This document shows positions 27,301 through 35,752 of a DNA stretch of 64,000 bases, one piece after another. The position numbers and the translations under genes were made by a program. The notes under the pieces were generated by a model, which was given only the letters and a program-made list of their open reading frames with translations, searched no databases and was not told the origin of the DNA. The DNA comes from JBKECF01 sp047974375 (GTDB lineage: Bacteria > Bacillota > Clostridia > Lachnospirales > CAMZNU01): assembly GCA_047974375.1 (NCBI GenBank), contig JBKECF010000031.1:25108-89107 (forward strand), in the 5' to 3' direction. Numbering within the stretch: position 1 is the first letter of the stretch; each line of letters opens with the position of its first letter.

Positions 27301-29380
27301 AGTCAATATCTTCTCCATTAATTTCTGCTAAATCCATTGTAAAAAAATAAATCTCTGGGTAATGTAAATATATATCCGATTGTAAAGGCTCGCCTTCTTT
27401 TAAAGCACGATATACAATATCTACATCTGCTACATACATATTGGAATCTCTATCGGCTCTATAATAAAAATTTAGTGGCTCTGGCTTTGTATTTACTATG
27501 TAATTTTTGTCATTACCATTTAATAATGTATATTGCACCATTAATTCACCAGTTTTAGCGTCTTTCCATATATCCAGTTTAATTTTCCCTACAACCTCCG
27601 AGCTACTAGTTGTGTCTGGATCCGTAAAGGCATTTAAATCATATACTAGCTCTAACTTTCCATCAGGGTTATCTACAAAATACTGGTCTATATTTTTTGC
27701 ATAGCCAATATCCCATTGCATATTCATAGTTAGTTCTTTTTCTGTATCGGAACCTTCTATTTTTGTAAAGTCATCCTCTGTTACATCAAAGTTTGATGGT
27801 GGAACTATTACATTTTCATTTCCCTTGGATACTAATTCTAAAATTTGAGAATAAATATAGTCATCGTAGTTTACTGAATTTAAATTTTCAAAGTCTTTGT
27901 TAGGGCTAAAAAATATTTGATAAAAATATTTAGAGCCTGCAGTATCTGTACTTAAGGGGAAGGAAACAACTTTTTGACCAGTACTTTTTACTTCCCTCGT
28001 TGCAGATGGCCTTAAGTTATTAGCAGAAGTTCCTGTAAACAAGGCGTAAAATCCTATATAACCTTCATAAGGAGTTAAATTTATATTTAACCTATCCCCA
28101 TCATCAACTACTTCATACTTGGGGAAAGTAAAAACTTTACCGAAATCTATTGATGTATTTTTAGTTTCCACACCTGTATCGCCTTCGTCACTTACCCCTA
28201 GCTGAACCTTGTCGTAAATTGTTCCAGCATAAAGTTCTGAAAGGTAAATACTAACTCTTTTACCTTGCACCCCTATAAGCTTAAATTTTTCTTGGTCTGG
28301 CGTAAATATAACAGCAGAAGAACCTGTTGTTACATTCATAATATCGTCTATACGTATCTGTCTTGTAATACCCTTGTCTATACCTGCTGTTGAAGTTAAG
28401 TCCATTACAAAGTTAAAGTTATAATTTTTATCTACAGTATTGTAACCTGAACCATCCCACGAAAGCGGCAAGTCAAAAGAGATTTTTAAACCTACTTCGT
28501 CACTACCTGGATTTTCATCCATTGGCGGCCTCGCTTGATTTATAATTGTATCTACAAATTTCAAACTAGCATCAGACATTAAATTAGATGTATCGGAATT
28601 GGCAAAAGGTTCTGACTTAAAAGTATTTTTATTTAGCCCCGTTAGTAACTTCACACGAGATGGCTCTGGAGTTGGTTTTATTGTATCTCCAGATAAGTTA
28701 AGCTCTACATCGTAAATTCTACCTTCTTTTAATTGATTAGTAGTAAATTTAAAATTGCCATCTGCATCCCATAAAAAGTGCATAGTTTTATTGTCGTATT
28801 TAAAAGAAAAGCCTGTTTCTTGTACTATGGAAAAGCTTGGCGTACTTTCAGCCTCTGTATTTGTTTTATTAAAATAATAATTGCTATCGGCAGCATTTAA
28901 ATCTGTTTCCGGGTATTTATCGTAATTTAAATAGGCATTTACGTCATTGCTATAAATCATTAGGGAGCTTAAGTAGGCTGGGTCTGATTTTGTTGATGCG
29001 GGATTCCCTTCGTCATATTTTTCGTGGGAATTAATAATATATTTTACATTTGCTTTATCATTTGCTCTATTTACAACTAAATGGACAAACTTTCCTGCAT
29101 CTAGTGGATAGGACATTACATAGGTAAAATTACTTATGTCTGAATTATTATAACTATCCATAGGAAAAGTAAATGTACCATTTTCCTTAATTGTATTTTG
29201 GTTAGCTAAAGTTGGCGTGTCCTCGTTAATGCCGTGTGCCAAAGTTTCAAAGTGGCTATAAGAAAAATCCGGCTTTGCCCCGTATGCTTTTACTCCATTA
29301 AAATTAAAACTAACTATAAACGTATTTAAAAATAAAATTATCCCTAAACTTAGTGATAATAATTTTCTTCCTTGATTCAT
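24380..29380 (-). CDS. Giant secreted fibronectin-III-like protein (1666 aa) with SLH-like C-terminus
   Basis: 1666 residues, signal peptide at ~1-33 (hydrophobic LLSLSLGIILFLNTFIVSF). It has several long beta modules with repeated wording (e.g. ...IDFPASNFDSVTLND and ...VPPSNFDVTEDDF before each new module) and clear FN3 features further on (SDYTVLSWDDI ~950; NTLYFYYVRAVRTYNG ~1065; GVNYSFKVRLVDSKGG ~1170). An acidic helical stretch follows at ~1200-1260, then a beta region. The C-terminal ~130 residues contain SLH-like pairs (LMVVGTTARMLGAKVGEDP; ATEMGLNTNLELDGSNTLTVKEFLLIIQ). SD GAAAGGGAC lies before the start. Likely wall-anchored; function unknown. Confidence 0.78.
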   Translation of the reverse strand: MNQGRKLLSLSLGIILFLNTFIVSFNFNGVKAYGAKPDFSYSHFETLAHGINEDTPTLANQNTIKENGTFTFPMDSYNNSDISNFTYVMSYPLDAGKFVHLVVNRANDKANVKYIINSHEKYDEGNPASTKSDPAYLSSLMIYSNDVNAYLNYDKYPETDLNAADSNYYFNKTNTEAESTPSFSIVQETGFSFKYDNKTMHFLWDADGNFKFTTNQLKEGRIYDVELNLSGDTIKPTPEPSRVKLLTGLNKNTFKSEPFANSDTSNLMSDASLKFVDTIINQARPPMDENPGSDEVGLKISFDLPLSWDGSGYNTVDKNYNFNFVMDLTSTAGIDKGITRQIRIDDIMNVTTGSSAVIFTPDQEKFKLIGVQGKRVSIYLSELYAGTIYDKVQLGVSDEGDTGVETKNTSIDFGKVFTFPKYEVVDDGDRLNINLTPYEGYIGFYALFTGTSANNLRPSATREVKSTGQKVVSFPLSTDTAGSKYFYQIFFSPNKDFENLNSVNYDDYIYSQILELVSKGNENVIVPPSNFDVTEDDFTKIEGSDTEKELTMNMQWDIGYAKNIDQYFVDNPDGKLELVYDLNAFTDPDTTSSSEVVGKIKLDIWKDAKTGELMVQYTLLNGNDKNYIVNTKPEPLNFYYRADRDSNMYVADVDIVYRALKEGEPLQSDIYLHYPEIYFFTMDLAEINGEDIDFPASNFDSVTLNDDSGIVAPPPQDAKITNNVATFTDEGAKKDEVSLTTYWELDGKALREYLEKIYSRETLENVDADNPFKYGDMYFNVYISENEKFMRNTLNGLPYDLDISGDTRVNKTYPVTYNPNKDGGVVAMSDINGYTSYKINGKQALNTLRDDRTVRIANIKINDMEKISMINNGTEINRELKIDGLDINTKYYIYIDFVVDNNKKDTSINRLDGSILSPILAATTGDRKDQPNVDDITPPMPDVVVNEINSDYTVLSWDDIIMANSNGGYEDISYQVIRTTPNPISDSYLNTREPYKYSWDTFPGANTKKVGYEFTTSGSVMVYDGTNFSGTSANVTVIEKDGKVYFTDRTLSPNTLYFYYVRAVRTYNGKESYSTWDNVSVTTPNLKAPINLKILQESDAFAYDPKTEVILNFDAPVATLDALGTDLFLEYAVKAGSGTFSDGIRMNISDLKKYATELNNEGYRNFTYKISGLIPGVNYSFKVRLVDSKGGRSMYSNIVRTRTDFVQEDYDKEEDINDWTERLKDLIKEVMDDPAWTILEDADDYQLVYREDKLEGNSEQNRNSMFVLEPAKSGKENIYYIPAQSLEFLNKNNKGIKVIYENIEFILPANAVTEANSAYKALSDDLQREDILDFYLAVSVNGVNISKINSANAGTDRVSFYADLVGVEKPIKDWETGVYDELLKLLENDSVIGEYIDDIKDGIEDEDIPKEMQDTILKALKEMTYEVRETVEDGFYDNLSGNNNATVSKFEKPLSVSYIGEIDGDIAGYLYKNNIWVAKNSVKGGKITFTHDECGTFGFTKTKISLPNVEANKDLLSLITKHNLTDYFGNGNTFKANAPATNLMVVGTTARMLGAKVGEDPVKYLKSKGINTTNRNLNKDVNSEVVIYYITNIYAKKSGIDLNSYTISNHSSMSAMKNINKKYKKNIAVATEMGLNTNLELDGSNTLTVKEFLLIIQTLDSKINLN

Positions 29381-29468
29381 TTTATGTCCCTTTCCAAAAT
29401 ATATTTTTGTTTTTTATTCTACCTTATATACATTCATAAGTAAATTAATTTTTAGCTATTTGCAAAGG

Positions 29469-30959
29469 TTAATATGATTTTTTCAATCTGCTAAACCCAC
29501 TAATTTCTAAACCTGTATCATAGTCTAATTGTTTCACTTCATTTGGTTCTGTCTTTTTTTGTCGAGTCATGCCATGGTTATTCCATGAGCCTTTAAAATT
29601 TTTCTGCCATGGTCGTTCTTCCCAGCAATAGCCTCTGTATGGATCTCTCGTTTCATCCATCCATTCCATTAACTCTTTATGAAATTTGTTTCTAATTTCC
29701 ATATATTCATTGGAATTAATTAAATTATTCATTTCCTCAGGGTCTGATGTTAAATTGTAAAGTTCGTCATCGCTATGCATGGATATTATAAGTTTAAACT
29801 GATCTTTTACTATACACCTTACAGGTTGATAACCACCAAATCCATCATGGTCAACCTCATAGCGATTAAATTCTATAAAGGCTTTATTTACTTTATCTTC
29901 CTGCCTTAAAGTTCCCTTGGAAAATATGCTTTCACCGTATAAAGCTTCCGGCTTTTTAATGTTAAAAAATTCTAAAATAGTTGGAGTGATATCTATATGA
30001 GATACTATATCTCTTCGAGTACAGCTATTTCTACAGTGCGGACTATTTATTATTAGAGGGATATTTGTAATTTCTTCGTACATAGCCGCACCTTTCCCCT
30101 CTATTTTATGAGAACCCATAGATGCACCATGGTCCGATGTATACATTATGGTAGGGTCCCATAAATCGCTGTTTATAACCTCCAAAACTCTACCTATTTC
30201 ATAATCAACAAAGCTATTGCAGCCAGCTAATCCGAAACCCTTGGAATCCTCAAAAACCTCTTTAGTATTTTCAGCCCATAATCGTATATGCCTTGGCAAA
30301 GAATTTATATCTGCATTACCATTCTCTTTTTTAAATACATTTTTATTTTTAAAAGGCTCAAAAAATTTTTTTGGTGCCAATGACGGGTCATGAGGTTCAT
30401 CATAGGAAAGAACTAAAAGAAAATCTTCATTTTTATGCTTATTAATAAATTCAATTGCTTTGTTGGTACATTTGTGTGCATAGGTAAAACTTTCATCAAC
30501 TCCATTTTCATCGAAACAACTTTCAAATTTTCTTGAACGTAAACGCTCTGCATCAGACATTTCCATTAAATAATTTCGCATATCAAACCAATAATTTTCG
30601 TCCCAACCCTTAGGGCAAATACCATCACCAAAATAATCTCCGCCATCTAAATGCCATTTACCTATATAACCACAATGAATATTTGCCTCACTTAAACGTT
30701 CCCCTATAGTTTTAACACCCTGACCCAAGTTCATGCTATTGCCTATCATACCGTTAGTATGAGGATAGGTTCCCGTAAAAATAGTTGAACGTGCTGGACC
30801 GCAAACAGGTTGTGCTGTATAGGCATGGTCAAAACTTACCCCCTCTTTTACTAGTCTATCTAAATTCGGTGTATGCATTTCAAACTTATCATTAAAGGCA
30901 TTAATCATGTCCTTGCGTTGGGTATCCGTCATAATAAAAATAAATTGATTTCTCTTCAT
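29469..30959 (-). CDS. Sulfatase (type I, Cys-type formylglycine)
   Basis: 496 residues with no signal peptide, so cytoplasmic or exported by another route. The sulfatase signature PVCGPARSTIFTGTYP places the modified Cys at residue 53 (C-x-P-x-R). Metal and substrate residues are seen in FIMTDTQRKDM (~8-18), IGKWHLDGG (~98) and MYTSDHGASMGSHK (~282). The C-terminal sulfatase tail is present. The Cys form needs an anaerobic sulfatase-maturating enzyme (radical SAM), not found in this window. It removes sulfate esters, probably from sulfated glycans such as mucin or algal polysaccharides. It is transcribed alone, between the giant FN3 genes and a divergent TOBE gene, with SD AGGAGG. Confidence 0.92.
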   Translation of the reverse strand: MKRNQFIFIMTDTQRKDMINAFNDKFEMHTPNLDRLVKEGVSFDHAYTAQPVCGPARSTIFTGTYPHTNGMIGNSMNLGQGVKTIGERLSEANIHCGYIGKWHLDGGDYFGDGICPKGWDENYWFDMRNYLMEMSDAERLRSRKFESCFDENGVDESFTYAHKCTNKAIEFINKHKNEDFLLVLSYDEPHDPSLAPKKFFEPFKNKNVFKKENGNADINSLPRHIRLWAENTKEVFEDSKGFGLAGCNSFVDYEIGRVLEVINSDLWDPTIMYTSDHGASMGSHKIEGKGAAMYEEITNIPLIINSPHCRNSCTRRDIVSHIDITPTILEFFNIKKPEALYGESIFSKGTLRQEDKVNKAFIEFNRYEVDHDGFGGYQPVRCIVKDQFKLIISMHSDDELYNLTSDPEEMNNLINSNEYMEIRNKFHKELMEWMDETRDPYRGYCWEERPWQKNFKGSWNNHGMTRQKKTEPNEVKQLDYDTGLEISGFSRLKKSY

Positions 30960-31117
30960 TTTTCCTCCTAATAATAATTTCTCCAGATTTTCATGTCTTT
31001 AGAATACCATAAATTATAATTGGTGCAGCGATTTTTTCAGAAAGACCTTTTATTTTCCAAATAAACATGATAGTCTTATAATGTAAATATGTTATTTAGT
31101 AATAAGGAGTATTGGTT

Positions 31118-31327
31118 ATGAAAATTAGTGCAAGAAATCAACTAAAAGGTAAAGTAGTGTCTATTAACGAAGGGGCTGTTAACGGCATAGTAGTACTTGA
31201 TATTGGCGACGGAAATTTAATAAGTTCAACAATTTCAATGGCGGCAATTAAAGAACTAGGCATTAAAGTTGGAAGCGAAGCCTATGCAATTATAAAGGCA
31301 ACTTCTGTTATGGTTGGAGTTGAGTAA
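31118..31327 (+). CDS. Single TOBE-domain molybdopterin/molybdate-binding protein (Mop type)
   Basis: 69 residues from the ATG at 31118; SD AAGGAG at 31104-31109. The whole protein is one TOBE/molbindin domain: MKISARNQLKGKVVSINEGAVNG, then SMAAIKELGIKVGSEAYAIIKAT, ending in SVMVGVE. Mop proteins store or buffer molybdate or tungstate as oligomers. A TATAAT at 31075-31080 is a possible -10 box. A perfect palindromic terminator follows directly, so the gene is monocistronic. Confidence 0.9.
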   Translation: MKISARNQLKGKVVSINEGAVNGIVVLDIGDGNLISSTISMAAIKELGIKVGSEAYAIIKATSVMVGVE

Positions 31328-31342
31328 ACTCTAGTCTGACAT

Positions 31343-31390
31343 AAAAAAGCTGTAGGTAAGTGATAATTATCACTTACCTACAGCTTTTTT
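31343..31390 (+). terminator. Perfect palindromic terminator after the TOBE gene
   Basis: A 48-base perfect palindrome: an A6 run, GCTGTAGGTAAGTGATAA (31349-31366), its exact complement, and a T6 run ending at 31390. It functions on both strands, ending the TOBE gene (+) and possibly the pseudogene at 31460-32298 (-). Confidence 0.92.
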
Positions 31391-31459
31391 GCTATGAAAT
31401 TACACTCTAACCTCTTCATTAATTCCTAAATAAATTTTTATTTTTTTATGCATTCTCGG

Positions 31460-32298
31460 TTACTTAAAGTAACGCATATTGTTTATAAAACTTTCATTTT
31501 GGTCAAATAACATAGTGTTAATATTGTTCTCGAAGTCTAATTTAGCAATACCTCTTCTACCTTCAAGAGCAGATATTGTATATATGCTTTTTACGTCCTT
31601 ACTATAATCCGCAGCACCAATTTGTATAGGCGGATCCATCCATTCACTCGCTTTATATTCATCATTTAAAATATTATATTCTATGCCCTCGTATTTAATG
31701 ATTCCTTCTTGTGGTCGCAAAGTATTTGAAGTAATTAACAGTCTATTATGATCTTTTCTTAATAAAGCCCTTAAATATCCTCTATAATCAAATAAAGCTT
31801 CTTCATTCTCAAAAGTAAAGTCCGTTTTATAGACTGTACATAAAGGTTCCATAATATTTCCATTTTCATATCTAGTTTCAGACCTTGCTTCAGTATAGGA
31901 ATAACCAATAACGTATATGCTTCCTGTTTCTTCATCTACATTAAAAGTTTCTACTTCAGTATCACCATCATTAGTACCTAAAATTAATCAACCCTCACCT
32001 AATACAGTTTTGTCTGTAATTGTAATTTTATTATTACTTTTTCCATAAGTATAAGTTCCCCGCTCAGCTCTTCCAGGATATTTAATTTTTCTAGAGCTAG
32101 GCATTCCATAAACTCTGCCATCATCATAAAAAATTCTATTAATAGCCCCATCTTCGGCCGCTCGCCCTTTAAGAGCCATATATTTATTACTTTTAGTTTT
32201 AGTATTTGCAGTATTTGTAGGTAATATTGTTATAATCAGTTCAAGGTAAACGCAGTTACAGTACACAGCAAAATAATTGCGCTCATTGTTTTTTTCAT
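31460..32298 (-). pseudogene. Secreted protein gene broken by frameshift and in-frame TGA
   Basis: The ATG at 32298 follows a perfect SD (TAGGAGGAAC) and encodes a signal peptide, MKKTMSAIILLCTVTAFTLN, after which the frame stops. A one-base shift near 32240 leads into a long frame (NTANTKTKSNKYMALKG; IFYDDGRVYGMP) that ends in VLGEG at TGA 31990-31988. It then continues in the same frame (LILGTNDGDTEVETF ... FDYRGYLRALLRKD ... EGRRGIAKLDFENN) to 31460. So one exported protein of roughly 275 residues carries two lesions. The family is not recognised; short beta-rich repeats suggest a propeller-like or sandwich fold. No SECIS-like element is evident, so reading the TGA as Sec is not favoured. 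Confidence 0.65.
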
Positions 32299-32329
32299 AA
32301 TAGTTCCTCCTAATTTTAATAAACTAGTA

Positions 32330-32395
32330 TGCAATACTAATTCACGCCATCAGTTACCTTACTATTAGGTGGCAGGACTGTCTAATTCTTACCGA
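32330..32395 (+). repeat. Dispersed GTCTAATTCTTACCGAT repeat, copy A
   Basis: The 3' half, GTCTAATTCTTACCGAT (32370-32390 region), is nearly identical to segments at 44674-44691 and 45277-45296 and close to 55729-55740. The preceding CCATCAGTTACC...GGTGGCAGG part corresponds to the ATCCRTCAGT hairpin of the other copies. The element lies in the leader between the broken secreted gene (-) and rny (+). Confidence 0.5.
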
Positions 32396-32435
32396 TTAAA
32401 AAACAAATTACTTTCGGACAGCTCCATAGTTTTTC

Positions 32436-32464
32436 TTGACACATATTTATAAAAATACTACAAT
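32436..32464 (+). promoter_or_regulatory. Sigma-A-type promoter of rny
   Basis: -35 TTGACA (32436-32441), 17-base spacer, -10 TACAAT (32459-32464). It leaves an AT-rich leader of about 145 bases before the rny start, long enough to hold post-transcriptional control, though no known element was recognised. Confidence 0.8.
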
Positions 32465-32614
32465 TAAAAAAGCGAGTGAAAAAAATTTTATTCCATTTTT
32501 ATTTCATATAAAAGGTAAAAATTTATATCATATATTTTTAAATTTAAAATATATATTAAAGTATATATTTCACTTATAACTAACAACAACTCATAGAAAG
32601 GAAGGTGCACAACA

Positions 32615-34168
32615 ATGAATATAATACTAAACATAATTGCAATTGCTATAGCAATAGCCATTCCAATATTAATTGGTATATTCATAGGCTATTTTTATCA
32701 TAAAAAAATAAGCGAAGCTAAAATAGGTAATGCAAACACACAAGCTGAAAATATAATAAAAGAAGCTAAAAAAAATGCAGAAACTATTAAAAAAGAAATG
32801 ATTTTAGAAGCAAAAGAAGAAGGTATTAAAACAAAAAACGAAGTAGAAAAGGAAACAAAAGAACGTAGAGACGAGGTTTTAAAGTTAGAAAAGCGTTTAC
32901 TACAAAAGGAAGAAACTTTAGAAAAAAAGTCGGATTCCTACGATAAAAAAGAAGAAAAATTAACCGCAAAACTAGAAAAGCTAGACCTTAAGGAAAAGAA
33001 ACTAGAGGCTTTAGAAGATAAACAAACAGAAATTTTAGAAAAAATATCTGGTTATACTGCCGAGGAAGCAAGAATTGAGCTTATTGAAACCCTTAAAAGC
33101 GATATAAAAATCGAAAGTGCAAAAATTATTAAAGACCAAGAAAACGAAATTCGTCAAGAAGCAAAAAGAAAATCCCAAGAGATTTTGTCTACTGCCATAC
33201 AAAGATGCAGCGTAGACCATGTTACAGAAACAACTGTTTCTGTTGTAGAATTGCCAAATGATGAAATGAAAGGCAGGATAATTGGTAGAGAAGGTAGAAA
33301 TATCCGTGCCATAGAATCTTTAACAGGTATTGACCTAATAATTGACGATACCCCAGAGGCTGTTATTCTATCTGGCTTTGACCCAATGCGTAGGGAAATA
33401 GCACGTATAGCTTTGGAAAAACTAATTGCTGACGGTAGAGTTCACCCAGCTCGTATAGAAGAAATGGTAGAAAAAGCAAAAAAAGAAGTAGAATCTCAAA
33501 TGATACAAGATGGCGAATCTGCTGTTCTAGAAGTAGGTGTCCACGGTTTAAATAACAGACTAATAAGACTACTAGGTAAAATGAAATTTAGAACTAGTTA
33601 TGGCCAAAATATTTTACAACACTCCATTGAAGTTGCATACCTAGCAGGACTTATGGCGGCAGAAATTGGCGTAGACGTAACCTTGGCAAAAAGAGCTGGC
33701 CTTTTACACGACATTGGTAAATCTATTAACCACGACGTAGAAGGTTCTCATGTTGAGGTAGGTGTTAATTTACTAAAGAAATATAAAGAATCTCCAACTG
33801 TTATAAATGCCTGCGAGTCACACCACGGCGACGCCGAGCCTACTAGTATAATATCCGTTTTAGTTCAAGCAGCCGATGCAATATCTGCCGCTAGACCTGG
33901 TTCAAGACGTGAAACTTTAGAGCATTACATTAAACGTTTAGAGTCTTTAGAGCGTATTGCCGATAACTATGAAGGAGTAGAAAAATCCTTTGCCATTCAA
34001 GCTGGTAGAGAGCTTAGAGTTTTAGTTATACCAGAAAAAATCGACGATGCTGGTATGACTGTTTTATCCAGAGAAATAGCTAAGCAAATAGAAGAAGAAC
34101 TTGAGTATCCTGGGCAAATACGTGTTAACTTAGTTAGAGAATCCAGAGTAGTAGAGTATGCGAAATAA
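32615..34168 (+). CDS. rny: Ribonuclease Y
   Basis: 517 residues, the usual length. It has an N-terminal membrane anchor (residues 3-26), a long charged coiled coil (~30-190), a KH RNA-binding domain with GRIIGREGRNIRAIE (~227-241), and an HD hydrolase domain with LLHDIGKSINHDVEGSH (~366-383, the metal-binding HD pair). RNase Y starts mRNA decay at the membrane in Firmicutes. The start at 32615 has SD AAAGGAAGG. The stop codon overlaps the start of the deacetylase gene by 11 bases, so the two are translationally linked. Confidence 0.97.
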   Translation: MNIILNIIAIAIAIAIPILIGIFIGYFYHKKISEAKIGNANTQAENIIKEAKKNAETIKKEMILEAKEEGIKTKNEVEKETKERRDEVLKLEKRLLQKEETLEKKSDSYDKKEEKLTAKLEKLDLKEKKLEALEDKQTEILEKISGYTAEEARIELIETLKSDIKIESAKIIKDQENEIRQEAKRKSQEILSTAIQRCSVDHVTETTVSVVELPNDEMKGRIIGREGRNIRAIESLTGIDLIIDDTPEAVILSGFDPMRREIARIALEKLIADGRVHPARIEEMVEKAKKEVESQMIQDGESAVLEVGVHGLNNRLIRLLGKMKFRTSYGQNILQHSIEVAYLAGLMAAEIGVDVTLAKRAGLLHDIGKSINHDVEGSHVEVGVNLLKKYKESPTVINACESHHGDAEPTSIISVLVQAADAISAARPGSRRETLEHYIKRLESLERIADNYEGVEKSFAIQAGRELRVLVIPEKIDDAGMTVLSREIAKQIEEELEYPGQIRVNLVRESRVVEYAK

Positions 34169-34907
34169 AATTTTTTTAACTATACTAATTATTATTCTAT
34201 TTCCCATAAAAGTATTTGCAGATATTCCTATACTTTTGTACCACAATGTAAGGGAAAATTTTAATGAATCTGGTCCTATGGCTTATATGTATGTAAAACC
34301 AGAAACATTTAAAAACCAAATTATTACTTTAAAAGAAGATGGATACAACTTTATAACTATTACAGATTACTACAACTATGAACAAGGCACATTTACTATG
34401 CCAGAAAAGCCTATAATGATAACTTTCGACGACGGCTACTTGGATAATTACGTAAACGCCTATCCAATTTTAAAAGAACTTAAGGTTTCGGCTACTTTAT
34501 TTGTAAGCGGGAGAAATATAAATTTAAGTCACGGCGAATTCACAGAGGAAAAATGCCAATACATGTCTTGGAAGGAACTAAAAGAAATTAACGACTCTGG
34601 TGTTTTTGATGTACAATCCCATAGTTTTGACCACACTTCCTTTTTGGATTTAAGTTATGAAGATAAAATTATGAATAGTACAACTTCCTTTGATTTAATA
34701 AAAAAATATTTGGATAAAGACCCCCTAGGCATTGCAGTGCCCTATGGATTTTCCAACAAAGATATTAACAATTTACTTAAAGAAAACTACAAATACATTT
34801 TACGAGTTTATAGAGATAATGACGAAAAAGAAAAAAATGTTTTCTATAGAAAAATAATAAGCGAAAAACAAAAAGGCATAGAATTAATAAATGAAGTTAA
34901 TAAATAA
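34158..34907 (+). CDS. Secreted polysaccharide deacetylase (NodB homology)
   Basis: 249 residues. The signal peptide (FLTILIIILFPIKVFA) ends at about residue 22. NodB motifs: DIPILLYHNV, MITFDDGYLDNY (motif 1, Asp-Asp ~93-94) and FDVQSHSFDHTSFLDL (motif 2, H-x3-H ~152-158), then GIAVPYGFSNKDINNLL (motif 3, with R replaced). Such zinc enzymes remove acetyl groups from N-acetylglucosamine in peptidoglycan or other wall glycans. The start lies inside the 3' end of rny, 11 bases before its stop, and a terminator follows. Confidence 0.9.
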   Translation: MRNKIFLTILIIILFPIKVFADIPILLYHNVRENFNESGPMAYMYVKPETFKNQIITLKEDGYNFITITDYYNYEQGTFTMPEKPIMITFDDGYLDNYVNAYPILKELKVSATLFVSGRNINLSHGEFTEEKCQYMSWKELKEINDSGVFDVQSHSFDHTSFLDLSYEDKIMNSTTSFDLIKKYLDKDPLGIAVPYGFSNKDINNLLKENYKYILRVYRDNDEKEKNVFYRKIISEKQKGIELINEVNK

Positions 34908-34911
34908 AAAA

Positions 34912-34942
34912 ACGTCCACTAAAGTTTTAGTGGATGTTTTTT
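34912..34942 (+). terminator. Intrinsic terminator after the deacetylase gene
   Basis: ACGTCCACTAAA pairs with TTTTAGTGGATGT around a short loop, followed by eight T residues. It separates the rny transcript from the efflux operon. Confidence 0.92.
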
Positions 34943-35000
34943 TTACTTAATGATAGAATATGTAAAGATACTATTTTTTTATACGGAAGGAGAGATACGT

Positions 35001-35735
35001 ATGAGTACAAACGAATTAATTGAAAATTTAAAAAATTTAATTATTGCCCCAAAGAAGTTATACGAGAGTATAAAAGTAAATCCTAGCTTTATTGTTCCAC
35101 TTATTTTACTTTTAATTATAACAGCTGCTTCAACAATATTAGGGTCGAAATCACCAACCCTTAAGCCTGAAATAATGGCTGCTCAACTTACTGAGGCAAC
35201 GGGAAGACCAGAAGCTGGGGATATGATTTTGAAACAATTTGAAATGGCAGAAGAAATGGGCATATCAGCTAATGCTATATCTATACCTGTTGTTTTAATG
35301 AGCGCTGGTGGAACAATAGTAACTCTTGTTATATTTGCGGCTTTGCTTTTATTAATTACAAAAATATTAAGTGGCGAAGCTACTTTTAAAAAAATGTTCA
35401 CCCTTTTAATCTATAATAATATAGTAGCATCTATTCTTACTTTTTTCGCAATTTTATTAATGGTACTTCTAAATAGCTCTATTAATATTTTTTCCTTTGC
35501 TGCCGTTATTATGCCTAAGGGCAATATGTATGACCCAGTATTTGTACTATTAAACGCTATTACTATTCCAGCAATATATTCTACAGTACTTAACATAATA
35601 GGTGTAAAAGTTATATGCGAATATGAAACTTACACTAAATCAATTTTTATAAATATAGTAGGTTTTATTTTACCAATTATTTTCGCTATATCCAATGCAA
35701 TTATTGCCCTTAACGCCTATAAGATGATTCCATAA
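35001..35735 (+). CDS. YIP1-family membrane protein
   Basis: 244 residues from the ATG at 35001, fixed by SD GAAGGAGAG; a longer frame from 34950 overlaps the terminator region. It has an N-terminal amphipathic segment (ENLKNLIIAPKKLYESIK), typical of bacterial YIP1 proteins, then about five membrane helices (residues ~30-50, 105-130, 145-165, 180-200, 218-240). No catalytic motif is present. It is the first gene of a four-gene run with an adaptor, an ATPase and a permease, an arrangement often seen with MacB-like exporters. Its role there is unknown; it may help complex assembly. Confidence 0.82.
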   Translation: MSTNELIENLKNLIIAPKKLYESIKVNPSFIVPLILLLIITAASTILGSKSPTLKPEIMAAQLTEATGRPEAGDMILKQFEMAEEMGISANAISIPVVLMSAGGTIVTLVIFAALLLLITKILSGEATFKKMFTLLIYNNIVASILTFFAILLMVLLNSSINIFSFAAVIMPKGNMYDPVFVLLNAITIPAIYSTVLNIIGVKVICEYETYTKSIFINIVGFILPIIFAISNAIIALNAYKMIP

Positions 35736-35752
35736 ACCCTAAGGAGATAACC

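Noticed and set aside
31988..31990. Selenocysteine at the in-frame TGA
   Set aside because: The surrounding sequence has no redox-type motif, no obvious SECIS stem, and the gene has a second lesion (frameshift) upstream.
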